Source: Flammeovirgaceae bacterium UBA6059 (GTDB taxonomy: Bacteria > Bacteroidota > Bacteroidia > Cytophagales > Cyclobacteriaceae). Taken from it: DNA of 64,000 bases. This document shows, one piece after another, positions 18,383-27,985 of the stretch. The first letter of the stretch is position 1, and every line of letters starts with the position of its first letter. A program made the position numbers and the translations under genes. The notes beneath the pieces are model-generated. The model was given only the letters and a program-made list of their open reading frames with translations, was not told where the DNA came from and did no database searches. The DNA is taken from assembly GCA_002435755.1 (NCBI GenBank), contig DIYH01000027.1, forward strand, positions 62,001 through 126,000, given 5' to 3'.

Positions 18383-18673
18383 TCATGAATAGTTGCACGG
18401 CGTTGCTCTACATATATCAGGTTTGAATTTCGTTTTGAAATCTTGATAAATCTTCAAGAAGTCTTGGTACACTTTAATGCACTTTTTTGTCTCGATTATT
18501 AAGTCTTCTGCTCCATTAATGCTTATTGCCAGTACATTTTGTTCTTTTTTCAGCATAATACTGGTTACATTATCAATATTTAAGAACAGCTCCTTAGAAC
18601 CACCTTTCCATTTTATGATAGCCCCAAAATATGCTTGTTGAATGCCTGCAAATTGATCTTCCGTAATTTTCAT
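18383..18673 (-). CDS. Unknown small protein coupled to hsdS, 96 aa
   Basis: The ATG at 18673 (MKITEDQF...) is preferred over one at 18697, because it falls four bases after the hsdS stop, whereas the other lies inside hsdS. It is beta-rich in the middle (AIIKWKGGSKELFLNIDNV, then NVLAISINGAEDLIIET) with an amphipathic C-terminal helix. I do not recognise the family. Location right after hsdS suggests an accessory role in the type I system. Confidence 0.6.
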   Translation of the reverse strand: MKITEDQFAGIQQAYFGAIIKWKGGSKELFLNIDNVTSIMLKKEQNVLAISINGAEDLIIETKKCIKVYQDFLKIYQDFKTKFKPDICRATPCNYS

Positions 18674-18677
18674 TATT

Positions 18678-20552
18678 CTAGTTTTCAGATAACCCATTTG
18701 ATGCTTTTAAATAGTTACTCTGTGGTAATAAATCATTTTCATTTTTTTCCAAAACCTCCTCCACCACCGCTTTCATGAGTTTTTCTGCCGTTTCATTGCG
18801 AGTGTGGATGTGTGACTCTAGGGTATCACATAGAGACATAAGGTGATCTACTTGCTGGACAATGGCGTTTTGTTCAACAGCGGGAGGAATACCTATGAGC
18901 ATATTTCGAAAATCCCCGACGTTAACACCAGGAAGAGCAACACCTTTAGTCTCGCCAGTCATAAATTGCTGTCCCAATGGAGAATCAATATTAAAGCGGA
19001 CAAATCTCTTGTTAATCTCATAATGAACCGAAAACCTTAGAACATGCTGAGTAATATTACCTCCTTCAAGTGCCTTAGGCACAAAAGCAGTTTTACCCAA
19101 TGTACCACCATCCTTAGCGATAAGAATATCCCCTTCTTTTAATTCAGTTTTCAAAAACTTTAATGCTCGATCCTCTTGGCACATTGCAATTTCTGATGCG
19201 TCAATTTCACCATTTTTCATGTCCTTTATCCTCACTGTGGGCACACCATCCTCTACCCATACGGGCTTCAAAATACCATAGGTTATAAGCGCACCTGGCC
19301 TAGTTAATTGGGACACACGAAACCACTCCCATCCTCCAGGCAATGCGTAAGGAATCTCCTCTTGTGAAATAGGAAGCAAAGGCTTCTCTTTCTTGATCTT
19401 CTTTTCGGCGATTAGCTTTTCCTTCTCTTCCTGGATGTGTTTGAGTAGGGCTGATGCTGACTTGCACCCTTCGAGTGCCTCAGGGTGCTCATTACGCCAC
19501 TTTTGTGTGAGTTTGCCTTGTACAGCAAGCTGAAGGATAGTTTCTCGGAGTTTTTTGACATTATCGAGTTCGTCGATGGTGTCTGTGAAGTGATCTTGCA
19601 ACAAGTTCCAATGCTCAGCATCTCCTGACTCAGTGAGATGATGCATGGAAGAAACCACAAACTGATGCTTCTTCTCTAGTCGCTCATTGGATAAGCGATT
19701 GAGTTTATCTATTTCTACCTTCAGCTGATCTACGATCTGAACGATTTCTTTTTGTTCTTTTAGGGGCGGGAGGGGAAATGGAATATCCTTAAACTTAGAC
19801 ATAGAAATTCCTCCAATTAATCCAGTCATTTTCTCAGAAAATAGATTGTAGAAAATTGAAGTATAATAGAACCCTAGTATATACTTGGATTCAATATCCC
19901 CATATTGCTCAATCGCATAGAGTTTATTTCCAAAGCAAATATCTTGAGTACAAAGTCCCATTTTTTTCCCAGATGACCCTCCCTCTGAGCAAATTAGGAC
20001 TGTGTTCTTCCTAGCAATTTTGAATTTTGATTCTTGAAACGGTATTCTAACTCCATTTTCTTCATCAATCTGTTCAAAACCATACCCCACATCTTTTGTA
20101 GCAATAAATGGATATCCATCTTTCAATCCCTCATATTTTGAGGCCTTTATAGACGCAGAGATACTGTTCCCATTAAAGATATTTCCAATCATACCTAGTC
20201 TAACCCATTCCCAGCTATACGGCACAACATATGGTATCTCCTCTTCTGAGACAGATGCTAACTGTTTCTCCTTCCTGACCTTCTTCTCAGCGACTAATTT
20301 TTCTTTCTCCTCCTTGATCTTCTCAAGCAATACTGAAGCTGGTTCTACCTCAGGATTATCTTCTCTCCACTTTTTGGTGAGTTTTCCTTGAACAGCCAGC
20401 TGCAGCACCAAGTCCATCACTTTTTCAGCATTGAAGGGGTGTCGGGTGAGTTCAGGGAAGTACTCTAGAAGCATAAGATTATCTCTACCTTCAAGAGATT
20501 CCTTCGGACTAGCCGTCTGGCCACTGCTCGGAATGGCGGCTTCATTTCCCAT
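18678..20552 (-). CDS. hsdS: Type I restriction-modification specificity subunit HsdS
   Basis: A 624-aa protein with two Methylase_S target-recognition domains, each preceded by a conserved helix. The repeat is obvious: LQLAVQGKLTKKWREDNPE, EKEKLVAEKK and EEEIPYVVPYSWEWVRL near the start recur as LQLAVQGKLTQKWRNEHPE, EKEKLIAEKK and EEIPYALPGGWEWFRV in the middle. Each half of the bipartite DNA target is read by one domain. Its ATG overlaps the hsdM stop by one base. It determines the sequence recognised by both methylase and endonuclease complexes. Confidence 0.95.
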   Translation of the reverse strand: MGNEAAIPSSGQTASPKESLEGRDNLMLLEYFPELTRHPFNAEKVMDLVLQLAVQGKLTKKWREDNPEVEPASVLLEKIKEEKEKLVAEKKVRKEKQLASVSEEEIPYVVPYSWEWVRLGMIGNIFNGNSISASIKASKYEGLKDGYPFIATKDVGYGFEQIDEENGVRIPFQESKFKIARKNTVLICSEGGSSGKKMGLCTQDICFGNKLYAIEQYGDIESKYILGFYYTSIFYNLFSEKMTGLIGGISMSKFKDIPFPLPPLKEQKEIVQIVDQLKVEIDKLNRLSNERLEKKHQFVVSSMHHLTESGDAEHWNLLQDHFTDTIDELDNVKKLRETILQLAVQGKLTQKWRNEHPEALEGCKSASALLKHIQEEKEKLIAEKKIKKEKPLLPISQEEIPYALPGGWEWFRVSQLTRPGALITYGILKPVWVEDGVPTVRIKDMKNGEIDASEIAMCQEDRALKFLKTELKEGDILIAKDGGTLGKTAFVPKALEGGNITQHVLRFSVHYEINKRFVRFNIDSPLGQQFMTGETKGVALPGVNVGDFRNMLIGIPPAVEQNAIVQQVDHLMSLCDTLESHIHTRNETAEKLMKAVVEEVLEKNENDLLPQSNYLKASNGLSEN

Positions 20553-21988
20553 TAATTCAATGCATCATTGAGTACTGACTTGATCTGCTCTTGCACCTTG
20601 AGCAGGTCTGCTTGTGCAGCTTGATACTGAGTAAGCAGTTCTTTTGGATCTCCCAAGCTGGCCTCTTCGCTGTACGGATTCTTGATGTCCAAGTTGAAGT
20701 CTCTGTTCTCGATTTCCTCAAAGGGCACGCGCCACGCTAATTCGCTTTCTACCCTTTCCGTCCACCACACCTTCTCCTGATCAAACTCACTGATATGAAT
20801 CGGCTTGGTTTTGTTGTAGCTTTTCACCCCTGCAGGATAAGGATGCTCATAATACCAAGTCTCTTCTGTCGGCTTCCCTTTTGTGAAGAACAGCAAGTTG
20901 GTCTTGATACTTGTATAAGGGTTGAATACACCATTAGGTAGCCGCACAATGGTGTGCAGGTTGCATTTGGTGGTCAGGTCTTCTTTGATACGGGTTTTTA
21001 CCCCCTCACCAAACAAGGTGCCGTCTGGAAGCACTACTGCAGTTCGTCCGCCCTCTTTGAGCAATCGAATGATCAACGCAAGGAAGAGATCGGCTGTCTC
21101 TTTGGTTCTAAACTTTTGCGGGAAGTTGGTTTCGGTACCGTCCTCTTCCGTGCCTCCAAAAGGGGGATTGGAAAGCACCACGTCCACTCGGTCTTTAGAA
21201 CCCCAGTCGGTATAAGGTCGGGTCAGGTAGTTGTCTCGCTTCACCACCGGCACATCCAGTCCGTGCAGCATCAGGTTGGTAGTAGCCAGCATATGGGGCA
21301 TGGGTTTCTTCTCTACCCCTACGAACATATCCCGCATCTTCACCAGCTCGGAGGGGTTTTTCACCTGCTTTCTCACATGCTCAATGGCACAGGTTAGGAA
21401 TCCTCCAGTACCACAAGCAGGATCTAGCACCTTTTCACCAATCTGGGGGTTCACCATATCCGTCATGAACTGCGTCACGGCCCTGGGGGTATAGTATTCA
21501 CCGGAAGAACCAGCACTTTGGAGTTCCTTCAGAATGGTCTCATAGATGTCATTGAATAGGTGCCGCTCACTTTGATTGTTGAAGTCAATGTCATTCACCT
21601 TATTGATCACCTGCCGAATCAGGGTACCGGACTTCATGTAGTTATAGGAGTCCTCAAATACTGATTTGATGATCCAGCCTTGGGGTGAAGTTTTGGGTGT
21701 GACGCTTAATTCTTTTAGTGTTGGGAAGAGCTCATTATCCACAAAGTTCTTGAGCTCATCACCTGTGATCCCTTCTTCATCATCCGCCCAGGCACCCCAT
21801 TTACATTTATCCGGAATCGGTGAATCATAATTATCCAAAGTGATGTCCCACTCCTCTTCCATATCGGAGAAGATCTTCAGGAAGATCATCCACACCATCT
21901 GCGAGATTCGCTGCGCATCCCCGTCTACCCCAGCATCCTGGCGCATGATGTCTCGTATGGATTTTATGGTGGTGGTGATGTTGGTCAT
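20552..21988 (-). CDS. hsdM: Type I restriction-modification methyltransferase subunit HsdM
   Basis: A 478-aa N6-adenine DNA methyltransferase with an HsdM N-terminal helical domain (about 1-150). The YYTPRAV segment is followed by the SAM-binding motif DPACGTGG (189-196) and the catalytic NPPF (274-277). With HsdS it methylates the host target; with HsdR it forms the endonuclease. Its ATG overlaps the stop of the unknown 403-aa gene (ATGA), and its stop overlaps hsdS. Confidence 0.96.
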   Translation of the reverse strand: MTNITTTIKSIRDIMRQDAGVDGDAQRISQMVWMIFLKIFSDMEEEWDITLDNYDSPIPDKCKWGAWADDEEGITGDELKNFVDNELFPTLKELSVTPKTSPQGWIIKSVFEDSYNYMKSGTLIRQVINKVNDIDFNNQSERHLFNDIYETILKELQSAGSSGEYYTPRAVTQFMTDMVNPQIGEKVLDPACGTGGFLTCAIEHVRKQVKNPSELVKMRDMFVGVEKKPMPHMLATTNLMLHGLDVPVVKRDNYLTRPYTDWGSKDRVDVVLSNPPFGGTEEDGTETNFPQKFRTKETADLFLALIIRLLKEGGRTAVVLPDGTLFGEGVKTRIKEDLTTKCNLHTIVRLPNGVFNPYTSIKTNLLFFTKGKPTEETWYYEHPYPAGVKSYNKTKPIHISEFDQEKVWWTERVESELAWRVPFEEIENRDFNLDIKNPYSEEASLGDPKELLTQYQAAQADLLKVQEQIKSVLNDALN

Positions 21989-23193
21989 CTTCTTACATTA
22001 CTCGAATTAATGATTCCATAATGAAAACCCGAGGAGGTACAAACAACTTCAACATTATCAGCCAAGAAAAATATTCTCTTACCCAATTCCGTGTATTTGC
22101 CTGAAGTAAATTTATCAGATGCTTTGTTTAGGGGAAGAAAACAATTAATCGTTGTATTAAAGGAGCGAGGCACTGATTTCATGGAAAGCACCTTATCAAA
22201 ATTTTGTTCAATCAGTTTTGCAAAATAGTCATCCTCTAAACCCATAAAAACTGCCCTATTCTCCGATAGTAGTGTTACCCTGCCGATAATCGACCTACCA
22301 ATGTGTGAATGCGAGTTTACAAAAGTCTCTGACAAAGAGAGTTTTTGACCTCTACCGTTAATAAGTAGAAGGCCATCAAGTGGTTCAATGGATATTATGG
22401 CCTTCAAAGCCTCTATCCGATTTTTCAAAGACAGAGAAATGTAGGTGCGGCTACTAATATGATTGATAAGGTTCGAATAATAGATAAGTCTTTTAAGGAG
22501 TTGTACCTTTCTATTGAAATTGGGATTAGACACTCCAAAGGCTGGAGGATCTACTAGCCAGAGTTTTAAATGATTTTTTGGGTCTGCGACTGTAATTCCT
22601 CCAATCAACAAATCAACAGATTTATATTTCTCTTTAAAATGATCATCTTTTTTTTTCTCCTTGATTGATGTTCGATGCTGAGAAGCATTTCCTTTTAAGG
22701 AGTTATCTGTTTGAACCGTACCTTTGGCTTCAGTGACGAGTATTTTTGAGAATCCATTTATAGAGGTGCTGTCAAAATCAAAATCTTTGTAACCAGTAAT
22801 ATCAATCTTTTGCCAATCGGCGTGTGTTAAACCATATATATTACTTAAGTAAGCAAGAATTCCCCCTACACCTAGTTGTTCAGAAACTTCATTTATCTCA
22901 TTATTGTCTGAATATTTGGAATACAGTTTATTGTCTATATCATCGAAGGTTAAATATGACTCAAGTGTGCCGGCAAGCTGATTTACCTTCTGCTCAATAT
23001 CCAAATAGCTTTTGAAGCAACTAATCTTAGCGTTTTGATGTCTAAACTGAGAATATGTCCTAAATTCTTCATAGGACAGGCTTATTTGTCCCAAGTTTTG
23101 TTCAAATAATTGAAACTCTTCTGGGAAATTCTTCCCAAATAGGTTCTTTTCAGATTGGTCATAAAAGTCTACGTCTAATATTAAGTTTTTCAT
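21985..23193 (-). CDS. Unknown 402-aa protein embedded between hsdR and hsdM
   Basis: The start is placed at the ATG at 23193 (TGATG overlap with the hsdR stop); a GTG three bases upstream is the alternative. The stop overlaps the hsdM start. So it is co-translated with core hsd subunits. It contains a possible PD-(D/E)xK-like patch: DFDFDS, then ILVTEAKGT (about residues 139-160), with a Glu on a helix some 35 residues before. The C-terminal half is mixed alpha/beta with no recognised motif. It is not a canonical type I subunit. It may be an accessory nuclease or modulator; this is inference. Confidence 0.75.
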   Translation of the reverse strand: MKNLILDVDFYDQSEKNLFGKNFPEEFQLFEQNLGQISLSYEEFRTYSQFRHQNAKISCFKSYLDIEQKVNQLAGTLESYLTFDDIDNKLYSKYSDNNEINEVSEQLGVGGILAYLSNIYGLTHADWQKIDITGYKDFDFDSTSINGFSKILVTEAKGTVQTDNSLKGNASQHRTSIKEKKKDDHFKEKYKSVDLLIGGITVADPKNHLKLWLVDPPAFGVSNPNFNRKVQLLKRLIYYSNLINHISSRTYISLSLKNRIEALKAIISIEPLDGLLLINGRGQKLSLSETFVNSHSHIGRSIIGRVTLLSENRAVFMGLEDDYFAKLIEQNFDKVLSMKSVPRSFNTTINCFLPLNKASDKFTSGKYTELGKRIFFLADNVEVVCTSSGFHYGIINSSNVRR

Positions 23194-25556
23194 CACGCAC
23201 TCTTATATAATTCCTCCTCAAGTCGTATAATCGCAAGCTCAAAATCCTTTTTCTTCCCAAATTCTCTGACTATCTCGACTGGAGTACCCAAATGACTTAA
23301 TGGAGCAACTTTTACTACTTCTGATGACTCAATGGTCTCAATACTCTCCCGCTCATACTTATCGAGAAGGCCTTCCAGTATCAATCGAGCCTTATCAGAA
23401 TATCTATCGAAGTAGTTGCCCTTGCGCACTGCGGTGGCACGTTGCTTACGCGTGAGAGCGGGTTGATCATAGGCGACATGGCAAATAAGGTCGAATGGGT
23501 CCAGCTCCTTACCTACCTCTTCTGCCAGAGCATCCCAAATCACCCCATGTTCAGCCAATTCATTGATTATCAACTCTTTCTTTTCACTTGACGTCCATTT
23601 CGATAGGAAATCATCAAGACTGCCATATTCCGCCAGGACGCTCTTGCGTGTATAATCCTTCAATGACTCGGTGATCAGTTTGCCATCTGCACCGTAGTAT
23701 TGGATACGCTCATTGACAACCGTTACTGGTACATCATTGACGTAGTACTTACGTGGTTCATCTCCTTCTGTATCTAGACCGCCACCGCGCGCTATTACTT
23801 GCTCTCGCCCTGATACTTCCTCTTTTTCGTCACCCTCACCTTCTTCCACGTCTGGTGGCACGGGCGAATCGCCCTCACCCACATCATAGATCTGTACTGG
23901 ATCCCCATCAAAGTCAGGATCAGCAAAGAGATTGGTCGCCTTACGGAAATCCATGATGTTGAAATAGACCTTACCATCTTCCTCGCGAATGCGCGTACCG
24001 CGCCCAATGATCTGCTTAAACTCTGTCATTGATCCGATATTGGTATCCAGCACTATCAGCTTCACCATTTTCGTATCTACGCCGGTGGTAAGCATCTTAC
24101 TCGTGGTAGCAATCACCGGAAATCGCTCTTCTACATCCATAAATGGATCCAGCTCGGCCTTGCCCTCATCATTATCGCCGGTTATCCTCACCACATAGTT
24201 CGAGTACTCGGCATACAGGTCCTGATTTAGCTCTACTAAAGCGCGACGCATGGCTTCTGCATGCTCTATATCCACACAAAACACAATGGTCTTGCTATAC
24301 CTGTCCGTAGCTCTGAGAAACTCCGTGATCTTTTGCGCCACTTTGCGCGTGCGATCGTCGATGACAATCGCCCTGTCGAAATCTCGCGTATTATAGATGC
24401 GATCTTCAATTTGCTGCCCGTATTTATCCACTTTACCTTTCTCTGGGCGATAGCCATCATCAATATCCATGGCTATTCGAATCACCTTGTATGGAGCCAA
24501 GAAACCGTCATCGATACCCTGTTTAAGAGAGTACGTATATACAGGATCGCCAAAATAGGAGATATTAGAGATGTCCTTGGTCTCTTTGGGTGTAGCCGTC
24601 AAGCCTATGTGTATAGCATCACTGAAATAGGTCAGGATGTCATGCCAGGCTGATGCTTCGCGTGCGCTACCGCGATGGCACTCGTCAATAATGATCAGGT
24701 CAAAGAAGCCTGGAGAAAACTTCTTGTACACGTTCTTAGCTTCCTCGTCACCTGTGAGCGATTGATATAGTGCAAAGTAGATCTGATATGCCTTATCAAT
24801 CTTACTCCTTTGGATTTTATGCATGATCTCACTGCCCAAAGGTTTGAAATCATTGTTCTTGGTTTGATCTACAAGTGCATTCCGATCGGCCAGGAACAAT
24901 ACCTTTTTGACCCTCTTGGCCTTCCACAATCTCCAAATAATCTGAAAAGCTGTGTATGTCTTGCCAGTGCCAGTCGCCATTACCAACAAGTTGCGCTTGT
25001 TGCCTTTGGCGACATTCTCTATTGTTCGATTGATAGCATTCTGCTGATAGTACCTGGGCGATTTCCCTGACTCATCCTGATAGTATTCTTGCTCCAGTAG
25101 TTTCTCTACTTCAGGGTCATCGATACCTACATGTCTCAGGTACTTATTCCATAGTTGCGAGGGCGAGGGAAACTCTTCAAGTGGTATCTCTTTCTCGGTG
25201 AAGCCTTCTAAGCCGGTCTTATCATGATACACAAAGCCATCACCATTCGACGAAAACACGAACGGAATCTGTAGTATCTCAGCATATCCTAACCCCTGCT
25301 GCATGCCCGCGCCAATGCTATGGCGATTGTCCTTAGCTTCAATAATAGCTATTGGAATACCTGGTTTATAGTACAGAATATAGTCTGCACGCTTCTGTTT
25401 GCCCCTGGCGTGCGTCTTGCCGCGCACTATAATTCGCCCGTCTGTAAATGATACCTCCCTTGCGATCTGAGAACGCAAATCCCATCCCGCCGCAAGCACG
25501 GCTGGCGTGATGTACTTATCACAGATATCTATTTCAGAGAGGTCTTTCTTGGACAT
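23193..25556 (-). CDS. hsdR: Type I restriction endonuclease motor subunit HsdR (EcoEI-like)
   Basis: A 787-aa ATP-dependent translocase and nuclease. The N-terminal nuclease domain has the PD-(D/E)xK residues Asp58 and Glu73-x-Lys75 (IIEAK). The superfamily 2 helicase core has Walker A ATGTGKT (194-200), DECH (IIDECHRG), LTATP and motif VI (QIIGRGTRIRE). An acidic linker (VEEGEGDEKEEV) leads to an EcoEI-type C-terminal domain that binds HsdM/HsdS. It is the first gene of the operon and is divergent from the secreted hydrolase gene at 25861. Confidence 0.96.
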   Translation of the reverse strand: MSKKDLSEIDICDKYITPAVLAAGWDLRSQIAREVSFTDGRIIVRGKTHARGKQKRADYILYYKPGIPIAIIEAKDNRHSIGAGMQQGLGYAEILQIPFVFSSNGDGFVYHDKTGLEGFTEKEIPLEEFPSPSQLWNKYLRHVGIDDPEVEKLLEQEYYQDESGKSPRYYQQNAINRTIENVAKGNKRNLLVMATGTGKTYTAFQIIWRLWKAKRVKKVLFLADRNALVDQTKNNDFKPLGSEIMHKIQRSKIDKAYQIYFALYQSLTGDEEAKNVYKKFSPGFFDLIIIDECHRGSAREASAWHDILTYFSDAIHIGLTATPKETKDISNISYFGDPVYTYSLKQGIDDGFLAPYKVIRIAMDIDDGYRPEKGKVDKYGQQIEDRIYNTRDFDRAIVIDDRTRKVAQKITEFLRATDRYSKTIVFCVDIEHAEAMRRALVELNQDLYAEYSNYVVRITGDNDEGKAELDPFMDVEERFPVIATTSKMLTTGVDTKMVKLIVLDTNIGSMTEFKQIIGRGTRIREEDGKVYFNIMDFRKATNLFADPDFDGDPVQIYDVGEGDSPVPPDVEEGEGDEKEEVSGREQVIARGGGLDTEGDEPRKYYVNDVPVTVVNERIQYYGADGKLITESLKDYTRKSVLAEYGSLDDFLSKWTSSEKKELIINELAEHGVIWDALAEEVGKELDPFDLICHVAYDQPALTRKQRATAVRKGNYFDRYSDKARLILEGLLDKYERESIETIESSEVVKVAPLSHLGTPVEIVREFGKKKDFELAIIRLEEELYKSA

Positions 25557-25860
25557 TCAATATAGTTAGCACAGAATTGAATTTAATCACACAAAAAAAG
25601 TGTCGAATGGGAAATTAGTCTTCTAAATACCACTTCATAATATTGATGTATTACTAGGAGTATTATAAACTAATAGCAAAATCACCTGTACCCGTCCCAG
25701 AAAGAAAAAAATTAAGGAATCAAGATTATTAATAATGTTAAGACTTCAATAATAGGCCACTTCAGAGTCATTCGCTTCTTTCAAAAAATACCTAAAATTA
25801 GGTATTTTTTTATTCACTATTTATCTGGAACTTAATCTGCAATCAAGTCAACCTCATATT
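25557..25860. promoter_or_regulatory. AT-rich divergent intergenic region of the restriction and envelope cassettes
   Basis: About 300 bases between hsdR (leftward) and the EEP-family gene (rightward); it should hold both promoters. No TAnnTTTG box stands out. It contains the perfect hairpin at 25783-25811. Confidence 0.4.
25783..25811. terminator. Perfect inverted repeat with A/T tails (bidirectional terminator-like)
   Basis: AAAAAATACCTAA and TTAGGTATTTTTT form a 13-bp perfect stem with a two-base loop, so a T run follows the stem on both strands. It lies between divergent genes, which is unusual for a terminator. It could insulate the two cassettes or be an operator. Confidence 0.5.
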
Positions 25861-26826
25861 ATGAAAAAACTCGTTTTTCTTTTGACATTATTGGGTAATA
25901 TCACTTTATGTCGAGGGCAAGAAGTAATTGTAGCCTCTTTCAACATAGCAAATTTTGGAGACGCTGATGAATACAAAAGGCCACTTATATCATTAGTCAA
26001 CATAATAGATGAAATGGATCCAGATATGCTGCTGATTCAAGAAGTAGAACCAAATGATCTAGGTAAAAATCAGGTAAAAAGGCTTACTGAATTACTTAAC
26101 GTATCGGCAAATTTTTACAAAAAAAAGGAATACCGATGGCGATATGTTAAGGAGTCAAGTGGGGGTGACGAAACAGTAGCCTTTATTTATCGAGATCCAT
26201 TTGAATTAATGGAGGATGGCATTGAATTACTCCCGCATGATGTGGACCCTGATAGAAATGGAAAAAGAACTTTTCAACGAACTCCAGTATTAGCAAAGTT
26301 CAAAATTGCAAATGAAGAGGTGTCAATCGTGAATGCTCACTTATACACAAAAATTACTGGTAATTCTTCAGAAGGTAGAGGGGCAGAATTCGACGCTCTC
26401 GCCAATTGGGCTAAAGAGATGGGCACAAGTAATTATTTGATTCTTGGTGATCTCAATAGATTCTTAAATGGGAAAAGTATATGGAACAAACTCATGTTTG
26501 AGGACCACAAGGACACCTATAGATTCCCTCTGATGGAAGGCATTAAGAATGATGTTCAATCCTTTGATCCATTTAGAGATGAAGCACCAGAGGACAAGTA
26601 CAGCACGACTACATCGAAAAAATTGTCAATCTATGATCAAATATTGGTGTCCAAATCGCTCTATGATGAATTAGGATCCAACATCAAATTTGGTATGAAT
26701 ACAGGTGTTGTTGCTTTCGATAATGACAAAGACTATGAATGGTTCATTAGTGATTGGAGCAAAGCCACCAGATTAATGAGCGACCATAGGCCAATTTGGG
26801 TAAAGTTAGATTTCGAAGAACCATGA
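25861..26826 (+). CDS. Secreted endonuclease/exonuclease/phosphatase (EEP) family protein
   Basis: A 321-aa protein with a signal peptide (about 19 residues, ending RGQ). The EEP metal-dependent hydrolase motifs are present in order: FNIANFG near the start, the metal-binding Glu in LLIQEVE, NAHLY, the GDLNRF Asn/Asp motif and the terminal SDHRPIWVKL. The fold includes DNase I-like nucleases and phospholipid or nucleotide phosphatases. It is the first gene of a rightward four-gene block of envelope proteins. A periplasmic or secreted DNase is plausible in a defence island, but a phosphatase cannot be excluded. Confidence 0.85.
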   Translation: MKKLVFLLTLLGNITLCRGQEVIVASFNIANFGDADEYKRPLISLVNIIDEMDPDMLLIQEVEPNDLGKNQVKRLTELLNVSANFYKKKEYRWRYVKESSGGDETVAFIYRDPFELMEDGIELLPHDVDPDRNGKRTFQRTPVLAKFKIANEEVSIVNAHLYTKITGNSSEGRGAEFDALANWAKEMGTSNYLILGDLNRFLNGKSIWNKLMFEDHKDTYRFPLMEGIKNDVQSFDPFRDEAPEDKYSTTTSKKLSIYDQILVSKSLYDELGSNIKFGMNTGVVAFDNDKDYEWFISDWSKATRLMSDHRPIWVKLDFEEP

Positions 26827-26838
26827 ATATCATATATT

Positions 26839-27915
26839 ATGAATGTCATTTTAGGTTTAATACAGCAGGATAATCCGTGCGTTGATTGCATATCACAATT
26901 CAATGTATTCTGGATTTATTTGGTTATTATGATAGCCTCTGGTATTCTTGGGGGTTTCATCAATTTCTATATTGAAAAGGGTAGTGCCCTACAACAGAAA
27001 TGGATACTGGGACTTGATGATTCCAAAAACGCCAAGATCTATATCAAGGAAAGGAATGATCTCCTTAAAAGTAATATCCTCACCAGTATAGGAGCGACTT
27101 TCCTAGTACCGCTTTTTCTTCATATGGTCGGTAATGAATTAATTAACAGTAAACTATCCTTCAGCTACCAGTTTATCCTCCTATTTATCTCATACTCCAT
27201 TTTAGCTTCAATGGCTGCGAGAAGATTCATAAACAACATAACTGATCGTGTATTGAAAATGACGAAGGAGGCAACTGATAAAGCTGAAAGAATCGAAGGA
27301 GAAGTACATCAGCAGAAGGTTCAAGAAGAACTTGACTCTGAGAACGTCCAGGTAATTCTTGACTGGCTAGAGGATACTCGGGAAGAAGAAGAGCTGAGTA
27401 CCACGGAAATGGCAAAAAAACTAGAGGAATTATCAAAATCAGCTAAACGTACAATTGCTCAAAAAGCTCGTGAATTCAGGCAGAATAATTGGGTAGATCA
27501 TCCTTCACGACTAAAAAAATTGGTGCCTTTATACACAACATTAATTGATTTGAAAGCAGATAATATGAGGCGACTAAATGGTCAATTAGGATATGTTTAT
27601 AAAGACATGGAAAATCCTAATTATGATCTATCAATAGACCATTTGACCACAGCCATATCACTTAGGGAGAAGGCCGGATCAAATCAGACTTATGAGTTTA
27701 ACAGGGCTATGGCCTACATTCTAAAAGAAAAGGAAAATGTAAGTAAAAACCAGCCTAGTACTCCTGAAATAAAAAATAAGATAGTAGATGATTTAATATT
27801 CGCATCAAAAAATGACTTCTGGAAAGGACTGATAACGAATATTGAAAAAGGTGTTAATCTCCAACCACTTCACGACTGGGCCAAATTGAATCAATTCAAA
27901 ATTCCCTCTGTCTAA
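26839..27915 (+). CDS. Three-helix membrane protein with long coiled-coil cytoplasmic part
   Basis: A 358-aa protein. Three hydrophobic segments (about residues 22-44, 76-96 and 104-125) are followed by a charged coiled coil (about 130-210, rich in KAERIEGEVHQQKVQEEL) and a TPR-like region (LGYVYKDMEN, then LSIDHLTTAISLREKAG). It recalls the three-TM proteins described as associated with prokaryotic YEATS domains in conflict systems; this recognition is from memory and moderate. It starts 12 bases after the EEP gene. It may transmit a signal between the envelope proteins and the cytoplasm. Confidence 0.7.
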   Translation: MNVILGLIQQDNPCVDCISQFNVFWIYLVIMIASGILGGFINFYIEKGSALQQKWILGLDDSKNAKIYIKERNDLLKSNILTSIGATFLVPLFLHMVGNELINSKLSFSYQFILLFISYSILASMAARRFINNITDRVLKMTKEATDKAERIEGEVHQQKVQEELDSENVQVILDWLEDTREEEELSTTEMAKKLEELSKSAKRTIAQKAREFRQNNWVDHPSRLKKLVPLYTTLIDLKADNMRRLNGQLGYVYKDMENPNYDLSIDHLTTAISLREKAGSNQTYEFNRAMAYILKEKENVSKNQPSTPEIKNKIVDDLIFASKNDFWKGLITNIEKGVNLQPLHDWAKLNQFKIPSV

Positions 27916-27985
27916 GAATTCAAATCTTAATCTCAGACTTCCTTAAAAACTAAGCGAATCAAATAGAATAAAATATGATGCATTT

